Notes: a model not told the origin generated them from the letters alone. Shown: positions 25,001 through 33,826, counted from the stretch's first letter. The stretch: 64,000 nt of DNA from Sphingomonas sp. Leaf242 (GCF_001422045.1 NZ_LMLW01000012.1:88639-152638), one strand, 5' to 3'. Numbers and translations: made by a program.

Positions 25001-26185
25001 ATGGCCGGGATGGGCAAGTTCGACTGGGCGGATCCGTTCCTGCTCGACGATCAGTTGAGCGAGGACGAGCGGATGATCCGCGACAGCGCGAAGGCCTATG
25101 CCGACGACAAGCTCGCGCCGCGGATTATCGACGCGTTCCAGCACGAGCATACCGACCCTGCGATTTTCCGCGAGATGGGTGCACTCGGCTTGCTCGGACC
25201 GACCATCCCCGAGGAATATGGCGGCGTCGGTGCATCGTACGTCGCGTACGGGCTGGTCGCGCGCGAGGTAGAGCGGATCGACTCGGGGTATCGCTCGATG
25301 ATGTCGGTGCAATCTAGCCTCGTGATGTACCCGATCAACGCGTTCGGCTCCGAAGAGCAGAAGCGCAAATACCTGCCCAAGCTTGCGACCGGTGAGTGGA
25401 TCGGCTGTTTTGGGCTGACCGAACCTGATGCCGGCTCCGATCCCGGTGGGATGACGACGCGGGCGAAGAAGACGGCCAACGGTTATGTAATCTCGGGCGC
25501 GAAGACGTGGATCTCGAACTCTCCGATCGCGGACGTGTTCGTGATCTGGGCGAAGTCCGACGAGCATGGCGGGGGCATCCGCGGCTTTATCCTGGAGCGC
25601 GGGATGAAGGGACTGGAGACGCCCAAGATCGAGGGCAAGCTGTCGTTGCGCGCGTCGATCACGGGCATGGTGATGATGGACGAGGTCGAGGTCGGTGACA
25701 ACGCGCTGCTGCCCGACGTGCAGGGCTTGAAGGGGCCGTTCGGCTGCCTCAATCGCGCGCGTTACGGGATTTCCTGGGGTGCGTTAGGCGCAGCGGAGTT
25801 CTGTTTCCATGCGGCGCGGCAATATGGCCTCGACCGCAACCAGTTCGGGACGCCGCTGGCGGGGCGGCAGCTTTTCCAGAAGAAGCTGGCGGATATGGAA
25901 ACCGAGATCGCGCTCGGGTTGCAGGCGAGCTTGCGCGTCGGGCGGTTGATGGACGAGGGCCGGTTCGCGCCGGAAATGGTCTCGATCGTGAAGCGGAATA
26001 ACGTCGGCAAGGCGCTCGATATCGCGCGCATGTCTCGCGACATGCATGGCGGGAATGGAATTTCGGGGGAGTATCAGGTGATGCGCCACCTGATGAACCT
26101 GGAGACGGTCAACACGTATGAGGGTGCGCATGACGTACATGCGTTGATCCTCGGGCGGGCGATCACGGGTATCGCTGCGTTTTGA
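25001..26185 (+). CDS. gcdH: Glutaryl-CoA dehydrogenase-like acyl-CoA dehydrogenase
   Basis: This 394-residue flavoenzyme oxidises and decarboxylates glutaryl-CoA to crotonyl-CoA in lysine/tryptophan breakdown. Family motifs include GCFGLTEPDAGSDPGGM, the GAKTWISNSPIADVFVIWAK stretch characteristic of GCDH, RYGISWGALGAAE, RNQFGTPLAGRQLFQKKLADM, and NTYEGAHDVHALILGRAITG with the catalytic Glu. GGAG is seven bases before ATG 25001. A CoA-transferase gene follows, separated only by a repeat element; together they could convert glutarate to glutaryl-CoA and onward. Confidence 0.92.
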   Translation: MAGMGKFDWADPFLLDDQLSEDERMIRDSAKAYADDKLAPRIIDAFQHEHTDPAIFREMGALGLLGPTIPEEYGGVGASYVAYGLVAREVERIDSGYRSMMSVQSSLVMYPINAFGSEEQKRKYLPKLATGEWIGCFGLTEPDAGSDPGGMTTRAKKTANGYVISGAKTWISNSPIADVFVIWAKSDEHGGGIRGFILERGMKGLETPKIEGKLSLRASITGMVMMDEVEVGDNALLPDVQGLKGPFGCLNRARYGISWGALGAAEFCFHAARQYGLDRNQFGTPLAGRQLFQKKLADMETEIALGLQASLRVGRLMDEGRFAPEMVSIVKRNNVGKALDIARMSRDMHGGNGISGEYQVMRHLMNLETVNTYEGAHDVHALILGRAITGIAAF

Positions 26186-26204
26186 GTTCAACCCCTACGT
26201 CCTA

Positions 26205-26310
26205 CCACCCCGGCGAAGGCCGGGGCCCAATTGGGGAACGCGTATTGGCTGACGCTGCGCGTTGTTACTCCGGCCTTTCCAATTGGGCCCCGGCCTTCGC
26301 CGGGGTGGTG
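26205..26310. repeat. Intergenic repeat family B, copy 2
   Basis: CCACCCCGGCGAAGGCCGGG and CCGGCCTTCGCCGGGGTGG are near-perfect reverse complements, with CCAATTGG-type boundaries inside. The right arm ends two bases before the ATG of the CoA-transferase gene, so the repeat forms its whole 5' region. Confidence 0.88.
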
Positions 26311-26312
26311 TT

Positions 26313-27461
26313 ATGACGGAGGAACGCAAACCCTCCCCCCTCGCCGGTTTGAAGGTAGTCGAACTTGCCCGGATCCTTGCGGGTCCTTGGGCGGGACAGG
26401 TTCTTGCCGATCTCGGTGCCGAGGTGGTCAAGATCGAGAGCCCGGCCGGTGACGACACGCGAACCTGGGGGCCGCCGTTCATCGACAACCCTGACGGCAC
26501 GCGTGATGCAGCGTATTTCCATGCCGCCAACCGCGGGAAGCGGTCGGTCGTTGCCGACTTTACCACGCCTGAAGGCCAGGCTGTCGTCCGCGACCTGATC
26601 GCCGATACCGACGTCGTGATCGAGAACTTCAAGGTGGGCGGGCTCGCCAAATACGGGCTCGACTATGCCACCCTATCCGCGATCAACCCGCGGCTGGTAT
26701 ATTGCTCGATCACCGGGTTCGGGCAGGACGGGCCCTATGCTCCTCGCGCGGGTTACGACTTCATCGTCCAGGGCATGAGCGGGATCATGGACCTGACCGG
26801 CGAACCGGACGGCGCGCCGCAGAAGATCGGCGTGGCGTTCGCGGACATCATGACCGGGCTGTATGCGGTGATCGCGATCCAGGCGGCGCTGGCGATGCGC
26901 GAGCGGACTGGCCGGGGTCAGCAGATCGACATGGCGCTGCTCGATACGATGACCGGGGTGCTCGCCAACCAGGCGATGAATTGGTTCGCGAGCGGCGTGT
27001 CGCCGACGCGGGTCGGGAATGCGCATATGAACGTGTGTCCCTATGCGGTGTTTCCGTGCGCGGATGGGTGGTTCATCCTGGCGGTCGGGAATGACGGGCA
27101 GTTCCGGCGGTTCTGCGATGCGATGGGGTTGCCCGAGATGCGCGACGATCCGCGGTTCGCGACCAATGCCGGGCGGTTGGCGTTCACGGACATCTTGTTC
27201 GCGGGGATCGAGGCGGCGACGTCTCTGGTGCCTAAGCTCGAGTTGCTGGCGCGGCTGGAGGCGGTCGGGGTGCCTGCCGGGCCGATCAATACGGTCGCGC
27301 AGGCTTTCGATGATCCGCAGGTTATCGCCCGGGGGATGGCGATCGAAGTCGCGCGGCCGGATGGGTCTCTGGTTCCGGGGCTGCGTACGCCAATCCGGTT
27401 TTCCGAGGCCGATCTCGCGACTGGGCGGGCGGCACCGATGCTGCCACGTCCGTCATCCTGA
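26313..27461 (+). CDS. CaiB/BaiF family (class III) CoA-transferase
   Basis: This 382-residue enzyme moves CoA between carboxylic acids. Family features include GLKVVELARILAGPWAGQVLADLGAEVVKIE, FHAANRGKRSVVADF, and SGIMDLTGEPDGAPQKIGVAFADIMTG, with the catalytic Asp in the last block. Beside glutaryl-CoA dehydrogenase it is most likely a succinyl-CoA:glutarate CoA-transferase; this is inference from context. The ATG at 26313 directly follows the repeat, whose GGGGTGGTG may act as ribosome site. The stop codon lies inside the next repeat element, so the gene is bracketed by repeats. Confidence 0.9.
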   Translation: MTEERKPSPLAGLKVVELARILAGPWAGQVLADLGAEVVKIESPAGDDTRTWGPPFIDNPDGTRDAAYFHAANRGKRSVVADFTTPEGQAVVRDLIADTDVVIENFKVGGLAKYGLDYATLSAINPRLVYCSITGFGQDGPYAPRAGYDFIVQGMSGIMDLTGEPDGAPQKIGVAFADIMTGLYAVIAIQAALAMRERTGRGQQIDMALLDTMTGVLANQAMNWFASGVSPTRVGNAHMNVCPYAVFPCADGWFILAVGNDGQFRRFCDAMGLPEMRDDPRFATNAGRLAFTDILFAGIEAATSLVPKLELLARLEAVGVPAGPINTVAQAFDDPQVIARGMAIEVARPDGSLVPGLRTPIRFSEADLATGRAAPMLPRPSS

Positions 27462-27536
27462 CGAAAGTCAGGACCCAGAGCCACTAGCGCAGACATGCGT
27501 GGCTCTGGATCCTGGGTCGAGCCCAGGATGACGGAT
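27451..27536. repeat. Intergenic inverted repeat, family C, copy 1
   Basis: GTCATCCTGACGAAAGTCAGGA opens the element and a related CCCAGGATGACGG closes it, with CAGAGCCAC and GTGGCTCTG forming an inner pair. The TGA stop of the CoA-transferase is within its first arm. A second clear copy lies at 31849-31930. Confidence 0.8.
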
Positions 27537-27541
27537 GGGGG

Positions 27542-28837
27542 TTAGGCCGCGACCTCCGCCACCGGCTTCCGTGCGTAAAGCCCGTATGCCAGGATCAGCG
27601 CGTAGCAGATCGCCGGGAGCAGCAGCGCGAAGTGCAGGCTGCCCGACTTGTCCGCCAGCATGCCCGTCAGATACGGGACGATCGCGCCGCCGACGATCGC
27701 CGTGGCGATCACGCCCGAGCCTTCCGCCGCACGCTTGCCGAGACCTTCGGACGCGAGGCTGAAGATCGTCGGGAACATCACCGCGTTCATCAGGCCGATC
27801 GCCAGCAGCGCCCAGCCCGACACTGCGCCCTCGGTGTTCGCCGAGATCAGGATCAGCGCCAGCGTGCCCGTCGCGACGCCCGCGAGCACCTTGCCGGGCG
27901 ACACCTTGTTCAGCACGTACGCGCCGATGAACCGGCCGACCAGCGCGCCGCCCCAGTAGAACGGCACATGCTTGCCCGCCGCGACGTCGCTCAGGCCCAT
28001 CACGCTCGGCTGCATGAGATAGTTCACGATCAGCGAGCCGACCGCGACTTCGGCGCCGACGTACAGGAAGATGCACGCCGTCCCCATCGCGAAGCGCGGG
28101 CGCTTCAGCAGCGTGAACGCGTGGAAGATGCTGCCAGTCTGGTCCTGCTCCTCGTTGAGCCGGTTGCGACGGGTCCACACCACCGCCGCGACGATCAGCA
28201 GCGCGATCGCGAGGCCGATATAGGTGTGCACGACGGTCCGCGACGACTCCGTCCGGTACGCGTCGAGCGCGGCGCCGGTGAGCGTCGAGGAGTCGACCGT
28301 CGCCAGCCCGCCGAGGATCAGCGCGGAGCCGACATACGGAAAGATGGTGGTGCCGAGCGAGTTGAACGCCTGCGCGAACGTCAGCCGGCTCGAGGCGGAC
28401 TTGGGATGGCCGAGCGCCGAGATCAGCGGGTTGGCGACGACCTGCACCACGGTGATGCCTGCGCCGAGCACGAACAGCGCGAACAGGAACATGCCGAAGC
28501 TCGCCTGCCCTGCGGCGGGGATGAACAACAGGCAGCCTGCGGTCATCGTCACGAGCCCGATCGACGCAGTCCGCATGTAGCCGGCTTTGCGGACGATCGC
28601 GGCGGCGGGGATCGAGAACAGCGCATAGGCGAGGAAGAACGCCGACTGGACCAGCATCGCGGTCGCGTGGTCGAGCGTAAACAGCTCCTTCATCTTGGGG
28701 ATGATGATGTCGTTCAGCGAGGTGATGCCGCCAAAGATGAAGAACAGCGCAAACACGAACACGCGCAGGTCGGGCGCGTCGTAGCCGTGGCTGGCGTCGC
28801 CTCCGGCTGCTGCGGTGGATTTGGTATCGACGTGCAT
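27542..28837 (-). CDS. Sugar MFS transporter, FucP/GluP family
   Basis: This 431-residue protein has about twelve hydrophobic spans. It carries the fucose/glucose-galactose permease signature FGGITSLNDIIIPKMKELFTLDHATAMLVQSAFFLAYALFSIPAAAI and QVVANPLISALGHPKSASSRLTFAQAFNSLGTTIFP. These transporters import sugars by proton symport. Start ATG 28837 follows a GAGAGGG site; an in-frame ATG at 28873 would add 12 charged residues. It is transcribed away from the 2Fe-2S gene and no sugar catabolic genes flank it, so the substrate is open. Confidence 0.9.
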   Translation of the reverse strand: MHVDTKSTAAAGGDASHGYDAPDLRVFVFALFFIFGGITSLNDIIIPKMKELFTLDHATAMLVQSAFFLAYALFSIPAAAIVRKAGYMRTASIGLVTMTAGCLLFIPAAGQASFGMFLFALFVLGAGITVVQVVANPLISALGHPKSASSRLTFAQAFNSLGTTIFPYVGSALILGGLATVDSSTLTGAALDAYRTESSRTVVHTYIGLAIALLIVAAVVWTRRNRLNEEQDQTGSIFHAFTLLKRPRFAMGTACIFLYVGAEVAVGSLIVNYLMQPSVMGLSDVAAGKHVPFYWGGALVGRFIGAYVLNKVSPGKVLAGVATGTLALILISANTEGAVSGWALLAIGLMNAVMFPTIFSLASEGLGKRAAEGSGVIATAIVGGAIVPYLTGMLADKSGSLHFALLLPAICYALILAYGLYARKPVAEVAA

Positions 28838-28940
28838 CGTATTGCGCCCTCTCGCGGTATTTCCGCGCGACATAAGCCGGGGTGGCGACGCGTGGCAATG
28901 CCGCGTGGTGCGATCCGTCCCGTCAGGCTAGGACGACGGC

Positions 28941-29486
28941 ATGAGCCGCTTCACCGTCAACAACGAGCCGATCGAATACAAGCTCGACAATGCTACGCCG
29001 CTGCTGTGGGCGCTGCGCGATGCGTCGAACCTCACGGGGACGAAATATGGCTGCGGCACCGGGCAGTGCGGCGCGTGCACGGTCGATATCGATGGGCGCG
29101 CGATGCCGAGTTGCCGCGTGCCGATCGGCTCGATCGAGGGGGCGTACGTCACGACGATCGAGGGGCTGTCGCGTGAGCGTAACCACCCGGTACAGCTGGC
29201 GTTTATCGCGGAGTCGGTGCCGCAATGCGGGTTCTGCATTCCCGGGATGATCATGGCGGCGGCCGCGTTGCTGAAACGCAATGCAGACCCGAGCGAAGCG
29301 CTGATCCGCGAGCAGATCACCAACCTGTGTCGGTGCGGGGTGTATCCGCGCGTGGTCGAGGCGATCCAGCGCGCCGGGCGCGCGATGCGCGGGGAAGAGG
29401 TGATCCCCGCCGGGCCGCGACCGGGGATCGATCCGGCCGACTCGGCGCGGCTGGTGCCAGCACTGGTGCCGCCGCCGGCGCGGTAG
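28941..29486 (+). CDS. 2Fe-2S subunit of a molybdenum hydroxylase (IorA/CoxS type)
   Basis: This 181-residue protein has the two [2Fe-2S] domains of xanthine-oxidase-family small subunits. The plant-type ferredoxin motif is GCGTGQCGACTV with Cys38, Cys43, Cys46 and Cys58. The second domain has PQCGFCIPGMI and NLCRCGVYPR. It resembles isoquinoline 1-oxidoreductase alpha subunits. No large molybdopterin subunit is adjacent: the next genes are an RcnB-like protein and a MFS transporter. The C-terminal Pro/Ala-rich tail of some 30 residues is unusual. Either its partner is encoded elsewhere or the operon was broken. Confidence 0.9.
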   Translation: MSRFTVNNEPIEYKLDNATPLLWALRDASNLTGTKYGCGTGQCGACTVDIDGRAMPSCRVPIGSIEGAYVTTIEGLSRERNHPVQLAFIAESVPQCGFCIPGMIMAAAALLKRNADPSEALIREQITNLCRCGVYPRVVEAIQRAGRAMRGEEVIPAGPRPGIDPADSARLVPALVPPPAR

Positions 29487-29508
29487 CGCGCGCTTCAATG
29501 CCAAGCAT

Positions 29509-29562
29509 GTTCTCCCGCGAAGGCGGGAGTCCAGTCTGGGCTCCCGCCTTCGCGGGAGAACA
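29509..29562. repeat. Intergenic inverted repeat, family E
   Basis: TGTTCTCCCGCGAAGGCGGG and CCCGCCTTCGCGGGAGAACA are perfect reverse complements over about 22 bases around a short centre. Together with the family B copy at 29639 it accounts for most of the 397-base gap between the 2Fe-2S gene and the RcnB-like gene; the rest shows nothing recognisable. Confidence 0.85.
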
Positions 29563-29638
29563 AGTAAGAGCGCGATGTGTGCGTTGGTTAGGCCGCCCAC
29601 CCAACCGTCGCCAGCATAACCGCCGCTACCCCTGCTGC

Positions 29639-29742
29639 ACCACCCCGGCGAAGGCCGGGGCCCAATTGGAACGTCCAAGGTAATTGGTCGCGCGCCTTGT
29701 TACTCGCCGCCCCAATTGGACCCCCGCCTTCGCCGGGGTGGA
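29639..29742. repeat. Intergenic repeat family B, copy 3
   Basis: ACCACCCCGGCGAAGGCCGG and CCGCCTTCGCCGGGGTGG face each other with CCCAATTGGA inside both arms. It is the third copy of the family found in the window. Confidence 0.85.
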
Positions 29743-29883
29743 TGCTTCAAAGACGTAGCGACGTATCCGACCTAAACCTGTCTGATCGCTGACGAACGCA
29801 TTCAGCCTCTCCACATAGCGGAAATCCTAGACCCGACCCATCATAGGAGCCGGCTCGTGCGCCGGCAGTCGAGGACGACGGCG

Positions 29884-30837
29884 ATGACGGGCAAGTTTCT
29901 CAAACTCTTGATGGCGGCCTCCGCGTTGGTGCCGGCGACCATGATGGCAACGACCGCCACCGCCCAGCAGGTCGATCAGGACCGCGGTGACCGCCGCAAT
30001 GATGGCCCGCGTCAGGATCGTGGCCAGCGTCCGGATCGCGGCGATCGTGGCCCACGTCCGGACGGCCAGGCTTTCCAGCAGCAGCGTCCCGACCGCCCCG
30101 CCACGCCTGACCAGGCCCAACGCCCGCAGCGCGCCGATCTCGGCACGCAGCCGCAAGTCCGCGGCGACCGCCCCGACGGTCAAGGACGTCCCGATTGGAA
30201 TGGCCAGCGCGGAAACGGCCAGGGCTGGAACGGTCAGGCTCGTCCCGACGCGCAAGCTGGCCAGAACCGCCCTGACTGGAACCGAGGGCAAGATCGCCCC
30301 GGCTTCGACCGCGGCACCCAGCAGGCGGATCGCGGCCAATTCGATCGCAACGGACGCGGCGACTGGCGCAACGACGGACGCAATGACGGACGGGGCGACA
30401 ACCGGGGCGACTGGCGCAACGGCGGTCGCGACGGCTATCAAAACCGCCAACCCAACCGCGCCTATGGCAACGTCCAGGGCTATGGCCGGGGCGGCTACAA
30501 CCAGGGCCGTTACAACCAGGGCGGCGCATGGAACCGTGGCTGGCGGAACGACAACCGCTATGCCTGGAGCAACTACCGCGCGTCGAACCGCGGCGCCTAC
30601 CGCCTCCCGCGCTATTATGCACCGAGCGGCTGGGGGTCTGGCTACCGTCGCTTCAACGTCGGCTTCTCGCTGAACCGGATCCTCTACAACCAGAATTACT
30701 GGATCCAGGACCCGTACACCTACCGCCTGCCCGAAGCCTACGGCCCGTATCGCTGGGTGCGCTATTACAACGACGCGTTGCTGGTCGATCTCGACAGCGG
30801 CCGCGTGGTCGACACGGTGTACGACATCTTCTGGTAG
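29884..30837 (+). CDS. RcnB-family periplasmic protein with long low-complexity region
   Basis: This 317-residue protein has a signal peptide ending in TATAQQ. About 190 residues made of Asp/Arg/Asn/Gln/Gly repeats follow (DRGDRGPRPDG, NGQGWNGQARPDA and similar). The C-terminus is RcnB-like (NYWIQDPYTYRLPEAYGPYRWVRYYNDALLVDL...GRVVDTVYDIFW). RcnB in E. coli helps keep nickel and cobalt efflux in balance; in Sphingomonads such proteins are common and often of unknown role. ATG 29884 begins a normal signal peptide. A strong terminator follows. Confidence 0.85.
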   Translation: MTGKFLKLLMAASALVPATMMATTATAQQVDQDRGDRRNDGPRQDRGQRPDRGDRGPRPDGQAFQQQRPDRPATPDQAQRPQRADLGTQPQVRGDRPDGQGRPDWNGQRGNGQGWNGQARPDAQAGQNRPDWNRGQDRPGFDRGTQQADRGQFDRNGRGDWRNDGRNDGRGDNRGDWRNGGRDGYQNRQPNRAYGNVQGYGRGGYNQGRYNQGGAWNRGWRNDNRYAWSNYRASNRGAYRLPRYYAPSGWGSGYRRFNVGFSLNRILYNQNYWIQDPYTYRLPEAYGPYRWVRYYNDALLVDLDSGRVVDTVYDIFW

Positions 30838-30869
30838 GTTCCGGCCTGCCCGTCACGCAGTAACAGGGG

Positions 30870-30913
30870 AGAGCCCCGCGGTGATTTTGATCGCCGCGGG
30901 GCTCTTGCGTTTT
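30870..30913 (+). terminator. Intrinsic terminator after the RcnB-like gene
   Basis: AGAGCCCCGCGG and CCGCGGGGCTCT pair perfectly over 12 bases, followed by TTGCGTTTT. Confidence 0.85.
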
Positions 30914-30939
30914 GAAGGCGCTTCGCCAAATTCTGCGGC

Positions 30940-31623
30940 GTGGGTATCTTTTCAAAAGCCAAGAGGGTCGATCCGGCCGCGGCACTTCGCCAAGCCTTCG
31001 GATCGCAGGTCGCCGCGCGCCTCGACGCCAATCCCGCGGTGCAGCGCATCGCGATGGACACCGTGCAGTTCTATTATCAGGACAAGTTCCTCGATCCCGC
31101 GACGTGCAAGCGGCTGATCGCGGTGATCGATTCCAAGCGGCGGCCGTCGACCTTGCTCTCCGATCGCCCGAACAGCAATTTCCGGACCAGCGAGAGCTGC
31201 GACATGGACCGCTGGTCGCCCGACGTGCAGCCGACCGACGAGGCGATCGCCATGTTGCTTGGCATCGACCTGCTGCACGGCGAGACGATGCAGGGCCAGC
31301 GCTACGCCCCCGGCCAGCAATTCCGCGCGCACCATGATTATTTCCACGAGTCCGAAAGCTATTGGGCCAAGATGCAGGAGCAAGGCGGCCAGCGCACCTG
31401 GACCGCGATGGTGTTCCTCAACGACGTTCCCGAGGGCGGCGCGACGTGGTTCCCGCAGGCCGGCGTGAAGATCGCGCCGAAGCGCGGCATGCTGCTCGCG
31501 TGGAACAACATGAACCCGGACGGGACGCCCAACGGGCTGACGCTGCACGAGGGCATGCCGGTGGTGGAGGGCGTGAAGTACATCGTGACGAAGTGGTTTC
31601 GCGAGCGGCCGTGGATCAAGTGA
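30940..31623 (+). CDS. 2OG-Fe(II) oxygenase, prolyl 4-hydroxylase family
   Basis: This 227-residue protein has the double-stranded beta-helix fold of P4H enzymes, which hydroxylate proline using 2-oxoglutarate, iron and oxygen. The iron and co-substrate residues are visible: His and Asp in QFRAHHDYF, His in GLTLHEGMPV, and the 2OG-binding Lys in GVKYIVTKWF. GGATWFPQAGVKIAPKRGMLLAW is also conserved. A GTG at 30940 is taken as start, although the first 40 residues vary and an internal start is possible. The protein target is unknown. It stands alone between a terminator and a repeat-rich gap. Confidence 0.88.
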   Translation: MGIFSKAKRVDPAAALRQAFGSQVAARLDANPAVQRIAMDTVQFYYQDKFLDPATCKRLIAVIDSKRRPSTLLSDRPNSNFRTSESCDMDRWSPDVQPTDEAIAMLLGIDLLHGETMQGQRYAPGQQFRAHHDYFHESESYWAKMQEQGGQRTWTAMVFLNDVPEGGATWFPQAGVKIAPKRGMLLAWNNMNPDGTPNGLTLHEGMPVVEGVKYIVTKWFRERPWIK

Positions 31624-31665
31624 GGGGCGCTGACCGTTGCGTCTCGTGCGCGATCGCGTCCCCCC

Positions 31666-31819
31666 TTCCGTTCGTCCTGAGTAGCCGTCGAGTAGCTGCC
31701 TCAGCAGCGTATCGAGACGGCGTATCGAAGGACAGGTTGGCACACGGAACCCATGCTTCGATACGCGCCCTCGGTACGCTTCTACGAAGCTACTCGGTCG
31801 CTACTCAGCACAAACGGAG
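31666..31819. repeat. Intergenic repeat family A, copy 3
   Basis: The element begins TTCCGTTCGTCCTGAGTAG and ends CTACTCAGCACAAACGGAGG, with CGTATCGAAGGACAGG and GCTTCGATACGCGCCC inside. It matches copy 2 closely over most of its length. Confidence 0.85.
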
Positions 31820-31848
31820 GGAGTTGGACACATCCAAGGCCATGCCAC

Positions 31849-31930
31849 CGTCATCCTGACGAAAGTCAGGATCCAGAGCCACACGTGTTCGCGCCGTTAC
31901 TCTAGGTCCTGACTTTCGTCAGGATGACGG
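31849..31930. repeat. Intergenic inverted repeat, family C, copy 2
   Basis: CCGTCATCCTGACGAAAGTC and GACTTTCGTCAGGATGACGG are exact reverse complements. With family A copy 3 it fills most of the 380-base gap between the oxygenase gene and recJ; the final 70 bases before recJ must hold its promoter, but none is obvious. Confidence 0.88.
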
Positions 31931-32003
31931 CCTAGTAGACGGCGAGCGCGCGTTCAGCCCCCTCGCCGCTCGACAATCCCTCCACAGCCACTACGTCCAA
32001 GGC

Positions 32004-33779
32004 ATGACAGTTCTCGGCGTAACCTCGTCCATCCTCGGCCAACCCTGGCGCTGGCGCGCACTCGCGGCAGACGGCCGGGACGGTTTCGGGGGTGACGGTT
32101 TCGGGGGCGGTTCGGGCGACGACCTCGTCACCCAGCTCCTCCTCGCCCGAGGCTGCCCCCGCGACGCGCTCGACGCGCACCGCACGCCGTCGATCCGCGC
32201 ATTCATGCCCGACCCGTCGATCTTCCGCGACATGGACCGCGCCGCCGAGCGCCTCGCCGACGCCGTGCAAGCCGGCGAACAGGTCGCGATCTTCGGCGAT
32301 TACGACGTCGACGGCGCCACCTCCGCCGCGCTGATGGTGCTCGTCCTACGCGACCTCGGCATCGAGGCCCGCCCCTACATCCCCGACCGCCTGCTCGAAG
32401 GCTACGGCCCGTCGGGCGAAGCGCTCGTCCGCCTCGCCGGCGAAGGCGCCACGCTGATCGTCACGGTCGATTGCGGCGCGCAGGCGTTCGACGCGCTCGA
32501 CGCCGCCCGCGACGCGGCAGTCGACGTGATCGTCATCGACCACCACAAATGCTCGACCGCGCTCCCGCACGCGCTCGCACTGGTTAACCCCAACCGCCTC
32601 GACGAGACCGAAGGCGCCGCGCACGGCCACCTCGCCGCGGTCGGCATGTGCTTCCTCGCCGCCGCCGCGCTCGTCCGCACGCTCCGCGCGCGCGGCTTCT
32701 TCAAGGACCGCGCCGAGCCGAAACTGATCGACCTGCTCGACATCGTCGCGCTCGGCACCGTCGCCGACGTCGCACAGCTCCGCGGCCTCAACCGCGCGTT
32801 CGTGTCGCAAGGCCTCAAGGTCATGGGCGCGCGCAAGAATATCGGCGTCGCCGCGCTGATCGAGGCGTCGCGCCTGACCCGCAACCCGACCTGCACGGAC
32901 CTGGGCTTCGCGCTCGGCCCGCGCATCAACGCCGGCGGCCGGGTAGGTCGCGCAGACCTCGGCGTCCGCCTGCTGACCACGCAGGACCCCGACGAAGCGC
33001 GCCAGATCGCCACCGAACTCGACCGCCTCAACGAAGAACGCCGCGCGATCGAAGCCGCCGTTCAAGAGGCCGCCGACCTGCTCTCCAGCCGCGACCGTGC
33101 GGTCGCCGTGGTCGCCGGCCATGGCTGGCACCCCGGCGTGATCGGCATCGTCGCCGGTCGCCTCAAGGAGAAGCTAGGCCGCCCCGCGATCGTCATCGCG
33201 ATCGACGAGAACGGCATCGGCAAGGGCTCCGGCCGCTCGATCCCGGGCGTCGACCTCGGCGCCGCTGTGATGGCTGCGCGCGAACACGGCCTGCTCGTGG
33301 CGGGCGGAGGCCATGCGATGGCCGCAGGCCTGACGATCGCCGAAGCCGCGATCCCCGCCTTCACCGACTTCCTCGAAGAACGCCTCGCCGCCGCTGTCGA
33401 ACGCTCGAACGGTGACCGCGCGCTCCTGCTGGACGCGGTGCTGGCAGCGGGCGGCGTCAACCCCGGCCTCGTCGAATCGATGGAAGCCGGCGGCCCCTAC
33501 GGCATGGGCTGGCCAGCGCCGCGCGTCGCGATGGGCCCGGTCCGCGTGATAAAGGCGGACGTCGTCGGCAACGGCCACGTCCGCACGATCGTCGCGGGCG
33601 ACGACGGCCGCAGCATCAAGGCAATGGCCTTCCGCTCGGCCGAGAGCGCACTTGGTCAGGCGCTGCTCGGCGCCGCCCCCCACCGCAAGCTCTGGCTCGC
33701 CGGTCGCGCGAAGATCGACGACTGGTCCTCCCGACCGTCGGCGGAATTACACGTCGAAGACGCCGCCTGGGCCGATTGA
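32004..33779 (+). CDS. recJ: Single-stranded-DNA-specific exonuclease RecJ
   Basis: This 591-residue nuclease degrades single-stranded DNA 5' to 3' in recombination and mismatch repair. The DHH-family motifs are clear: AIFGDYDVDGATSAALM (motif I), VTVDCG, DHHK (motif III) and a later GTVADVAQL. The DHHA1 domain has GPRINAGGRVGRADLGVRLLTT and AGGGHAMAAGLT, and an OB-like C-terminus follows. The Gly/Asp-rich insert near residue 25-40 (DGRDGFGGDGFGGGSGDD) is unusual. ATG 32004 is used; an earlier start is limited by the repeats. Confidence 0.95.
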   Translation: MTVLGVTSSILGQPWRWRALAADGRDGFGGDGFGGGSGDDLVTQLLLARGCPRDALDAHRTPSIRAFMPDPSIFRDMDRAAERLADAVQAGEQVAIFGDYDVDGATSAALMVLVLRDLGIEARPYIPDRLLEGYGPSGEALVRLAGEGATLIVTVDCGAQAFDALDAARDAAVDVIVIDHHKCSTALPHALALVNPNRLDETEGAAHGHLAAVGMCFLAAAALVRTLRARGFFKDRAEPKLIDLLDIVALGTVADVAQLRGLNRAFVSQGLKVMGARKNIGVAALIEASRLTRNPTCTDLGFALGPRINAGGRVGRADLGVRLLTTQDPDEARQIATELDRLNEERRAIEAAVQEAADLLSSRDRAVAVVAGHGWHPGVIGIVAGRLKEKLGRPAIVIAIDENGIGKGSGRSIPGVDLGAAVMAAREHGLLVAGGGHAMAAGLTIAEAAIPAFTDFLEERLAAAVERSNGDRALLLDAVLAAGGVNPGLVESMEAGGPYGMGWPAPRVAMGPVRVIKADVVGNGHVRTIVAGDDGRSIKAMAFRSAESALGQALLGAAPHRKLWLAGRAKIDDWSSRPSAELHVEDAAWAD

Positions 33780-33826
33780 GGGGTTGACGCATCGGCGGCT
33801 TCCTTTTAGGCGCCTCCAACCACGCA

